64,000 nucleotides of DNA, from positions 434,001 through 498,000 of the forward strand of contig JACJYV010000006.1 of assembly GCA_020635905.1 (NCBI GenBank). The letters are read 5' to 3'. Positions within the stretch are counted from its first letter, which is position 1. Every line of letters starts with the position of its first letter. The stretch is from Bacteroidia bacterium (lineage in GTDB: Bacteria > Bacteroidota > Bacteroidia > J057 > JADKCL01). A program made the translations under genes and the position numbers. The notes under the pieces were generated by a model. The model was given only the letters and a program-made list of their open reading frames with translations. It did not search any database and was not told where the DNA came from. Positions 25,755-32,764 of this stretch are shown in pieces.

Positions 25755-27269
25755 ATGGGACACAGTATTTTACCTACCGTTCATGCGCATCTGGACAGCC
25801 ACAAACGCCCTTCAGATGGCTTTTCTAAATTCTGGATCAGGGTTGACATTGGGGGCGCAAAAAGGCTTTATCCTACTTCCACCAAGGGGGACCGGGAGTT
25901 ATACATGGATCGTGCTTTTTGGGTGAATGAAAAAGATCCAGAAACGGGGCGAAAATTGAAAAATAAGCGCATCAGTCACAGCAAGGGGAACCGCGATTCT
26001 AAACGAATCGAACGCATCCTGAACTCGAAGATCAAGGAAATGGATGATTTGATTGAGAAACTTGCCAAAACTGAAATGGCCATTACCCATGACCTTTTAC
26101 AACGACTTTGGGGAAGAAAGGATGCACAAACCTTTTCAGCCTATGCAAAGGCATGGTACGAGGATTTTGCAGATTCGCGGGGCCACAAGCCAAAATCAAG
26201 AAAATCATTTGAGACATTATTGAAAGCAATTACCCAATTTGAGGAATTTGCAGGCCCTGTAAGGTTACCCCAGATTTCTGTGGATTGGCTCAGACAGTTT
26301 CAAAACTGGCTTTTCCGGGAAGAGGGGAAAGACGAAAATGGGAAGGTGACCGGAAAAGGATATTCTGATTCTACCGCTGGCAGAGCCATGCGCAGAGTTG
26401 GCACCATTCTGCGCTATGCCCATCTGGAAGGAGAAATTTCGCGCAATGTGTTTGACGAATTTTCAATGCGGGGGTTTTATTCCCGCGAAGAGGCCTGCAT
26501 TGGTTCTTTCCTCGAAAAGGATGAATTACAACGCTTGCAGGAAGCCTACGCCAACCGTGAACTGGAAGTTCTGGTGCCCCAAACCAAAGGCAGGGTTAGC
26601 AATTTTGGCACTGTGTTACATGAGAGATTGGCAATTATCCTCTTTGGAGTTTATTCAGGATTGCGTTTCTCCGACCTTCAAAAGGTTGCCAACCGCCACC
26701 CGGACGTAAGTTTTGGTAAAACGCATTTGAGTGTAACAACTGAGAAAACTGGTGCGCCTGTTCGACTGTATATCACTGAACGGCTGCGGGAGGTTGCCAA
26801 CCTTGGTCAGGAAGGAAGCGTTTTTAAGGTCAAAATGGGCAACAACGCAAACCTGAATAATAACCTTCGGAAAATCTGTTCACTTTTGGGCATTACAAAG
26901 CACGTATCCATTCACAGCTTGCGGAGGACTTTTGCGACCTACCTGCTCAATGAGGGGGTACGCATGAAGATCGTTTCCACTTTGGCCGGGCATTCATCAG
27001 TTCTAACCACAGAACGCCACTATGCAAAGGTTGCAGACAATTCTTTGGACGAAGCCATGAAGATGTTTGATGTTGAGCAACCCTTAATTCAGCCCAGTGA
27101 AGTCAATCCCTTTTTGCAGGATGTAGCCGAATTGATCCAGGCCAATCCGGGTCTGAAAATCCCAGAACGGCTCAGGTTGCAAATGGAAAGACTGAAGCCA
27201 GATTCATTTCCAGAGAAACGGGTTTTGGAAGTTCCAGCCAAGGGAAAAGGTCATTTCAAAGTGGCCTGA
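25755..27269 (+). CDS. Tyrosine-type site-specific integrase
   Basis: This is a phage/conjugative-element integrase of about 504 residues. Order: arm-binding N-terminal beta region, SAM-like core-binding domain (TFSAYAKAWYEDFADSRG), then the catalytic domain with Arg in YSGLRFSDLQ (near 303), HSLRRTFATYLLNEG (near 387), LAGHSS (near 413) and the nucleophile Tyr in ERHYAKV (near 422). An upstream ATG at 25713 would add 14 residues. It is followed by a clear terminator and by three A+T-rich genes of mobile character, so I infer it is the recombinase of a small integrated element. No tRNA attachment site is seen. Confidence 0.93.
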   Translation: MGHSILPTVHAHLDSHKRPSDGFSKFWIRVDIGGAKRLYPTSTKGDRELYMDRAFWVNEKDPETGRKLKNKRISHSKGNRDSKRIERILNSKIKEMDDLIEKLAKTEMAITHDLLQRLWGRKDAQTFSAYAKAWYEDFADSRGHKPKSRKSFETLLKAITQFEEFAGPVRLPQISVDWLRQFQNWLFREEGKDENGKVTGKGYSDSTAGRAMRRVGTILRYAHLEGEISRNVFDEFSMRGFYSREEACIGSFLEKDELQRLQEAYANRELEVLVPQTKGRVSNFGTVLHERLAIILFGVYSGLRFSDLQKVANRHPDVSFGKTHLSVTTEKTGAPVRLYITERLREVANLGQEGSVFKVKMGNNANLNNNLRKICSLLGITKHVSIHSLRRTFATYLLNEGVRMKIVSTLAGHSSVLTTERHYAKVADNSLDEAMKMFDVEQPLIQPSEVNPFLQDVAELIQANPGLKIPERLRLQMERLKPDSFPEKRVLEVPAKGKGHFKVA

Positions 27270-27288
27270 ATTCAGGAATTTGACGAGG

Positions 27289-27317
27289 AAGCGGGAGCCC
27301 TTGGGTTCCCGCTTTTT
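27289..27317 (+). terminator. Rho-independent terminator after integrase
   Basis: AAGCGGGA and TCCCGCTT form a perfect 8-bp stem around a 10-nt loop, followed by a T-run, about 20 bp after the integrase stop. Confidence 0.85.
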
Positions 27318-27454
27318 ACAATATTGCACACGTTCGTGTTAGTTATTATCCAAACTGCAAATTGGGTTATGCATTTAATATTTTTCTTAATACGTTTGAA
27401 AAAATGACCCAATTCGCGGCTTTCGAGCAGTTTTATTAACCTAACCTTTATCCC

Positions 27455-28570
27455 ATGAATAACAACCTGAATCCTGACCTCTATTTTCGCACCTTGAGTG
27501 ACCGATACATCTCCTTTTTAAAGTACAAACTCGAACATCGTTTGGAGGAAGCTGGCGACCAGGATTACGTGCTTAAGGTAGAATTTTTAAACCTCGGCCT
27601 TCGTTCCCACCAATTATGGGATTTACAGTACTCCTGGCTATTCAGCAAAATTCTAAACACCTTCCGTGAAAATGAAAAACTTTGGAAAAATGACCCAATA
27701 GAACGAACCTGGAGGTCAATTCCCATATTGCAAAATGCGGCGAAAGCTCATGCGGCTCAATTCATATTTTCTGCTCTTGGAAACAAGCAATTCATAGAAT
27801 CCCATCCCGAGTTTCACCATTCAGATCAAATTGAATTTCTGAAGGAATATCCTGTAAATAGCCATCCTGATTTCCGTCAGGACAATGGTTTAGCGGATCG
27901 GTTTTTAAAGGAATTGAATCTGGCGGGAAGATTGAAAGATAAATTGGAAATACACATTCTGGCAACCGCAAAGGGTTGGGAAATCTCTGAAAAAACGACC
28001 TCTGGGAAACCCCAAACTTTGACTTCCCTAAATGGACATGCATTTGCCCATCCCATGGATTTATTCTGGGAGGAATGCCCAAGGAAAATCATTAAGCTAC
28101 TGATTCGCTTCCTGACCCTCGAAATGATCGTTGAGTTTTTTACAGAAAAGACGGGGAAAGATCATCAGGAGATTATGGAGGAATTTCAAGGTGACACAAC
28201 TGGGTTGGAAGATTTGGAAAATGAATACCAGCCTGGGAATGAAGATTTGGAAATCCAAACTACTGGTGGCTCTGACCATTCCTATTTGACCACTATCCCC
28301 AGGCAAAAGTTAACCCGTTTTAAAGAGGATGGAATGACTCATCTTTCCCTTGAACAAACTGTGCTTCTGGCAAATCTGGCCCGTAAATTTGGGGTGTCGC
28401 TCAAGGACGAAAATCTTTCCAATACCTTGGCTGCTTATTCCTGGCACCTGCTGACGGGTTACAGCAAAGACCATCTCAGGAAGGGGTTTAGCAATCCTGT
28501 GGAGACACCTGCAAATCTGGAAGCTGTTCGGGTAGCTTTGAGACGGATGCTGAGGGATTTGGAGGGATAG
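27455..28570 (+). CDS. Hypothetical protein of integrated element, 371 residues
   Basis: I do not recognise the family. It is soluble and helix-rich with an acidic linker near residues 240-270. The C-terminal segment (TVLLANLARKFGVSLKDE, then GYSKDHLRKGF) looks like a small conserved helical domain, as often found in accessory proteins of Bacteroidota mobile elements. Its position between an integrase and an excisionase-like gene suggests a role in element maintenance or transfer. Codon use is A+T-rich like its neighbours. Confidence 0.75.
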   Translation: MNNNLNPDLYFRTLSDRYISFLKYKLEHRLEEAGDQDYVLKVEFLNLGLRSHQLWDLQYSWLFSKILNTFRENEKLWKNDPIERTWRSIPILQNAAKAHAAQFIFSALGNKQFIESHPEFHHSDQIEFLKEYPVNSHPDFRQDNGLADRFLKELNLAGRLKDKLEIHILATAKGWEISEKTTSGKPQTLTSLNGHAFAHPMDLFWEECPRKIIKLLIRFLTLEMIVEFFTEKTGKDHQEIMEEFQGDTTGLEDLENEYQPGNEDLEIQTTGGSDHSYLTTIPRQKLTRFKEDGMTHLSLEQTVLLANLARKFGVSLKDENLSNTLAAYSWHLLTGYSKDHLRKGFSNPVETPANLEAVRVALRRMLRDLEG

Positions 28571-28882
28571 GATTGCATTGTTTTTTGGCTTTTTTGCCAT
28601 TTAACAAAATTTGTCCCCCAGCTGTCCCCCAAAAATAAGCAGCCTAATCCTTCATTAATTCCCGATTAGGGGGACAGTTTTTATTCTCTGGGGGCCAGAC
28701 AGGGCAATTTTTGCACTAATTTTTCCTATGTTTTGCCTGCAACCAAGCCTATTTCTACATGCCTATGGAATCTGTTATTATCCAAAAATCCCGCCCGCCA
28801 CCCCAACGGGCAGGCTTTAGCTTGCCCATCCCATGCAACACCCTTTGTTTTTCAAAAATCTTGTAACTAACCCAATTTACCT
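28571..28882. other. Non-coding stretch of the integrated element
   Basis: No gene is seen. It contains repeated GTCCCCC / GGGGGAC strings (28610-28680) that can pair as an imperfect long-range stem, and a GGGCAGGC-TTTA-GCTTGCCC hairpin near 28809-28829. The promoter of the excisionase-like gene must lie here. Confidence 0.5.
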
Positions 28883-29215
28883 ATGTCAACGATTCTTGAT
28901 TTACAACAAATAGCCACCCGGAAAGACCTCATGGAACTGAAAACCGATCTGTTAAACCTGCACCGGATGCTTTCAGAAATAGCAGAAAAGTTGAAGACCA
29001 ATCTTATGAAAGAGGGAGAGAAGCCCATGTTTTACTCCCCCCGCCAATTTGCAAATTTGATTGGGGTGAGTCGGCCAACTGTTTCAAGGTGGTGCCAGGA
29101 AGGCATTATCCGGGCTACCCAACAGCAAGGCCACGGAACTTGCTGGATTATCCCAGTGGAAGAATTGGAACGACTGCGGTCCGAATCAGATGATTATGGT
29201 TATCTGCGGGATTAA
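28883..29215 (+). CDS. Excisionase-like helix-turn-helix protein
   Basis: This 110-residue protein has an N-terminal coiled-coil-like helix (ATRKDLMELKTDLLNLHRML) and a MerR/excisionase-type HTH: FYSPRQFANLIGVSRPTVSRW, then GIIRATQQQGHGTCWIIPVEELERL. Proteins of this type in Bacteroidota elements act as recombination directionality factors or regulators next to tyrosine recombinases. It precedes the zinc-ribbon gene by 55 bp. Confidence 0.87.
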   Translation: MSTILDLQQIATRKDLMELKTDLLNLHRMLSEIAEKLKTNLMKEGEKPMFYSPRQFANLIGVSRPTVSRWCQEGIIRATQQQGHGTCWIIPVEELERLRSESDDYGYLRD

Positions 29216-29270
29216 ATTCCCTGTAAAAAACCTCTTTTGCCTTTTTCAAACCTTAACCATTCAGAATCCT

Positions 29271-30074
29271 ATGTACAAAAACTGTAAAAATTGTAATTCA
29301 GAGTTCTTCGCTTCCAGATCAAATACTTCATTTTGTTCCCCAGCTTGCAAACAGAAGGCATACAGGCTGAGGGGAAAGGAGCCAGACGATTTCGAATCAC
29401 CCAATTCGCAAATCAATCATTCGAACAGCCCATCAACTTTTCATTCACCTGAAAATGAATCCTCCATTATTTTCGATGAATTTGGAACCATCACCAGAGA
29501 GGGAAGAAGAAAATTAGGCCCAATGGAACTCCGCTCTTTGGATAAGAAACCACCTATGTTTAGTGATAAGGATTGGATTGAAGACGATATATATTTTTGC
29601 GGGTTGAAAATAAACAAACAAACCGGACTCCCCGATTTGGGGAAATATACCATTGGCTTTATTAACCAAGCCAAAAATGATTTCATGAGCAGTCCTTTGG
29701 AGTGCCTGATGAGGGACAAACAAATGGTCTCCTGGCTTGATTGCGAACAATTCGAGGGGGTTTTGGGGGAAATTTTCACCTTTGATTCTGTGGGAAGTAT
29801 TTCTGTTGCTGAGATCAAAAGCCTCATTCAGCAGTTGAATATTTTCATGCAGGAAAAAAGCCAAACCCCATTAGCAGAAAAACTTCACCGACTGAAAGAT
29901 GCAAAATTGGTTAAGACCAGATTGATCAATATGTGTAACCGTTCAGCCACGAATCGCAATGCAATGGGTGAAGTGGAAATTACCTCAAATGATATGGATT
30001 TTTTCGTGGGAATCTATTCTAAATCTTTAGGGAACGAAGAAGACAGAAGCACCCAATTTATTGGGTTTTATTGA
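29271..30074 (+). CDS. Zinc-finger protein of integrated element, 267 residues
   Basis: The start is the ATG at 29271 (MYKNCKNCNSEFFASRSNTS); upstream in-frame codons overlap the previous gene. A C-x2-C...C-x3-C zinc finger occupies residues 5-28 (CKNC...FCSPACKQKAYRL). A polar linker follows, then a helical domain of about 170 residues with no recognised motif. Its position after the excisionase-like gene suggests an element-encoded DNA-binding protein. It is the last gene before the CGTAACG repeat array, for which it is a candidate binder; that link is inference. Confidence 0.77.
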   Translation: MYKNCKNCNSEFFASRSNTSFCSPACKQKAYRLRGKEPDDFESPNSQINHSNSPSTFHSPENESSIIFDEFGTITREGRRKLGPMELRSLDKKPPMFSDKDWIEDDIYFCGLKINKQTGLPDLGKYTIGFINQAKNDFMSSPLECLMRDKQMVSWLDCEQFEGVLGEIFTFDSVGSISVAEIKSLIQQLNIFMQEKSQTPLAEKLHRLKDAKLVKTRLINMCNRSATNRNAMGEVEITSNDMDFFVGIYSKSLGNEEDRSTQFIGFY

Positions 30075-30156
30075 GTAAAAAACCATTTTTCTCATTTACC
30101 ACCACTTTATGAGTGGGAGGTTTGGGAAGAATAACAGACTTTTTAGGCAAGGCCAA

Positions 30157-30197
30157 AAACCCGTAACGAAAGGAAAACCTCCAATCGTTACGGGTTT
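30157..30197. repeat. 13-bp perfect inverted repeat carrying CGTAACG
   Basis: AAACCCGTAACGA (30157-30169) and TCGTTACGGGTTT (30185-30197) are exact reverse complements around a 15-nt loop. The stem contains the same CGTAACG heptamer that is repeated in the array beginning 120 bp downstream. It may end the transcript of the zinc-finger gene or be a protein-binding site. Confidence 0.75.
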
Positions 30198-30319
30198 ACT
30201 TTTGGCTAAAGTTGAGAAACACTTCTTGTTTCATGGTGATTGAGTCGTTTTCAAGGGGAATTGCCATGGTTGTACCCAATATGTTGAGTTAGACAAGTTC
30301 CCAAAACGTCAAAAGCAGT

Positions 30320-31000
30320 CCCAAATCCATCCAATCGTAACGACCCGTAACCCTGTTGTAACGGAAACTCCATCAACGTCACGAACCGTAACACTTCAGG
30401 TAACGGAATCTCAATAATTGTCCAGCGCCGTAACACTTCCTGCCTAAACTTGCCGTAACAAAATCCTCAAAAACGTAACGAACCCTCACCCCAATCGTAA
30501 CGCGATCCCTTGGATCGTAACGAACCTTAATGCTTCCCGTAACGGAATCCCTTGAAGCCAAATGAACCGTATCAATTACCGTAACGGAATCTCCCCAAAC
30601 GTAACGAACTGTAACACCAACCGTAACGGAGTCTCCTAAAACGTAATGAACCGTAACACTTTCCGTAACGGAATCTCCCGAAACTTAACGAACCGTAACG
30701 CTTGCCGTAACAGAATCTCCCGAAAGTAACGAACCGTAACACTTGCCGTAACGGAATCTCCTGAAACGTAACGAACCGTAACGCTTTCCGTAACGGAATC
30801 TCCTGAAACGTAACAAGCCGTAACAACAACCGTAACGGAGTCTCCTAAAGCGTAACGAACCGTAACGCTTTCCGTAACGGAATCCCCTGAAACGTAACAA
30901 ACCGTAACGCTTGTCATAACGGAATCCATTGAAACGTAACGAACTGTAACACTTGCCGTAACAGAATCCCCTAAAATGCATCACCAACCGTAACAAAGGT
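30320..31000. repeat. 42-bp direct-repeat array with helically phased CGTAACG boxes
   Basis: CCGTAACGGA or a near match starts at 30579, 30621, 30663, 30705, 30746, 30788, 30830, 30872, 30914 and 30956, a 42-bp period (one 41-bp step). Degenerate copies extend left to about 30320. Within a unit, CGTAACG or close variants lie at offsets 1, 21 and 31, giving spacings of about 20, 10 and 11 bp, i.e. one face of the helix. The Val/Thr/Arg-rich reverse-strand reading frames exist because 42 is a multiple of 3 and are not taken as genes. 30198-30319 and 31001-31257 contain no gene. Confidence 0.9.
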
Positions 31001-31257
31001 GCCAATAATCGGTAACGATCTGGTTTTATTCCGTAACGAAAACCGCGAAAAGTTACCCAAACGCTCTTTTTGAGGCTTTTGTATTAAGCCACCTTTGTTT
31101 GGTTTAAATGTTTGATTCAAACAATACACTCCCAAACGTCAGCCAAGGGCAATTTGGCTGGTAACGAAGGTGTTGAATGTTTTTTTATGCCGCCCATTCC
31201 CAGAAAAAGCACTCCGCCCCCGGCCCTGCGGGCCGGGAAGCAGAGGCCAACTAACAA

Positions 31258-31863
31258 CTATATTTTCATGCCAGCCATTATTCCCGCTGTAAAATTGGAA
31301 TAGGGAAAGGCGACTATCTCAAGCAAGCTTGGATCGGGGTCAAAGACAAGTATCTGTCCCCTGGCGGTGCCCAAAAATGCGTAGTTAAAAAATCCTTCCA
31401 GGCTGAAGCGACCAATGCCAGCCTTCCAGCCTGCCCCCAAACCCCAACCCAGGTAACTGGAACTGGCCGTTGCGAAGTCCTCGACGGAGGCATTGGCAAA
31501 CTGATACTGAATATGGGAGGAGAAAAAGGGTCCGGCCTTGATTTCTGGTTGGGAATACCAGGGATAAAAGCGCACAGGAACCACCACGGCGGTTGCAAAA
31601 CCGTTGATCTGGTAATAGTCGCTTCCATCATACACCTGATTGGAGGTGCCGGAAAGGCCAAGCATCGGGGCCAGACTCCATCGAGGGGCAAGGGTGCCCT
31701 CATAGCCCAGCCCTACATAGGAGGTCGGTCCGCGTGAAACCAGGTAGCCCAATTTGAGGCTGTGACCGTCCTGGGCGAAACAGGAAATAGCTGGGGCCAG
31801 GATCAGGCAGGCCATGATAAGAAAACGCCCCATGGGGGAAAACAAATGGTTTTTAATTTTCAT
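31258..31863 (-). CDS. Outer-membrane beta-barrel-like protein
   Basis: This is a 201-residue protein with a signal peptide (FLIMACLILAPAISCFAQ, cleavage near residue 31). Alternating aromatic/small-residue strands follow (LGYLVSRGPTSYVGLGYEG, YLGWGLGAGWKAGIGRFSLE, NFTAGIMAGMKI), typical of an 8-stranded outer-membrane barrel such as the PorT/OmpW-like small barrels. No specific family is assigned. It appears monocistronic. Confidence 0.75.
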   Translation of the reverse strand: MKIKNHLFSPMGRFLIMACLILAPAISCFAQDGHSLKLGYLVSRGPTSYVGLGYEGTLAPRWSLAPMLGLSGTSNQVYDGSDYYQINGFATAVVVPVRFYPWYSQPEIKAGPFFSSHIQYQFANASVEDFATASSSYLGWGLGAGWKAGIGRFSLEGFFNYAFLGTARGQILVFDPDPSLLEIVAFPYSNFTAGIMAGMKI

Positions 31864-31907
31864 GTTTAATGTGGTTAAGGTTTGAAATTTTATGATGGAA
31901 CCTCAAA

Positions 31908-32025
31908 AAACTTTGAATCTCTGCGTTGGACTTGATTCAGAAATGCTCATTTACCTTAGTAAACTGCGCTTTCTTCACCTGCGTCCGCCTTGATCTTCTT
32001 TGTTTTTCGAGGCTCCATAAATGGT
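31908..32025. repeat. Dispersed repeat, copy A (GCGCTTTCTTCACCTGCG family)
   Basis: It shares AATCTCTGCGTTGGAC, AAACTGCGCTTTCTTCACCT and GAGGCTCC blocks, in the same order, with a second copy at 59914-60030; the middle is variable. Both copies are intergenic. Confidence 0.7.
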
Positions 32026-32035
32026 GAATGCAGAT

Positions 32036-32308
32036 TCAATTGAGTGAGGATGTAGGGAAATGATTCAGCGGATCTTTGGGTTCCTTGAGCAGGTGAGGAT
32101 TCTTTTCGGCGGAAAAGACCAACTGAAACTCCTCGAAAAGCTGGATTTGGAAGGCTTCAATGCGGGGATCGTCCAAAAAGATACGCCAACCCTGCCACGC
32201 CAGCATGGCCAGGGTTTTGCTGGTGGTGCGGGAACGCAATTCGGCGGGATTTTTGCCCTGCTGTTTCATTTTGAGGTGGAGTAGCCAGTTTAGTTGTTCG
32301 TGGGGCAT
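32036..32308 (-). CDS. Hypothetical protein, 90 residues, overlapping upstream regulator
   Basis: No family is recognised. It is helical and basic at the start (QLNWLLHLKMKQQGKNPAEL), with a RTTSKTLAMLAWQGWRIF segment. It starts 19 bp before the end of the HTH gene on the same strand, so translation is probably coupled and the two proteins may work together. Confidence 0.5.
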   Translation of the reverse strand: MPHEQLNWLLHLKMKQQGKNPAELRSRTTSKTLAMLAWQGWRIFLDDPRIEAFQIQLFEEFQLVFSAEKNPHLLKEPKDPLNHFPTSSLN

Positions 32309-32652
32309 TCAGGCTTTTTTAAGGGTTGAGGGCGAAATTTAATGCCTTCTTTTTCCAGCAAGGTGAGTTGCAGTTGATTGATCCTTTTGAGGTACTCCAT
32401 TTCCCTTTCCAGGGCTTTTAATTCTTCTCTCAAGGGCTCTGAAGGGAGCGATCCTTCCAATTCGCGGGCGAGCAATTCGAAAAAGTTGAATTCCAAAGCC
32501 AGAGAAATGGCCCTCAAGAGGGAAGTATCCAGGTTTTCTCTGCGAAAAATGCCGTAGATATTTTGCTTGGAAGTGTTGATCATTTCGCCAAGTTCTGTGG
32601 GGCCAATGCGGAGTTCTTTGCTACGGAGTTTGATTTTTTCGCCGATATGCAT
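32290..32652 (-). CDS. Putative HTH regulator with coiled-coil tail, 120 residues
   Basis: The N-terminal 65 residues resemble a Cro/CI HTH: IGEKIKLRSKELRIGPTELG, then NTSKQNIYGIFRRENLDTSL and ISLALEFNFFELLA. A charged coiled coil follows (LKALEREMEYLKRINQLQL). This differs from the four small XRE copies at 12.6-17.3 kb, which lack the tail. It is followed by the overlapping 90-residue gene. Confidence 0.72.
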   Translation of the reverse strand: MHIGEKIKLRSKELRIGPTELGEMINTSKQNIYGIFRRENLDTSLLRAISLALEFNFFELLARELEGSLPSEPLREELKALEREMEYLKRINQLQLTLLEKEGIKFRPQPLKKPECPTNN

Positions 32653-32764
32653 TTTTGAGATTTTAGATGGTTAGGGGGTAGATTTTAGATAGTTGGAGCA
32701 GCTTAGGCCAAAGGCCCAAATGGAAAAGCTCGCAGCTTGAAGCTTGAGGCTCGTAGCTCTTTCC

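Noticed and set aside
30636..31005. Repetitive minus-strand frames with SVTVRY/RFRYGK units in the CGTAACG array
   Set aside because: The 42-bp period is divisible by three, so several frames stay open together; there is no signal peptide, start context or unique sequence.
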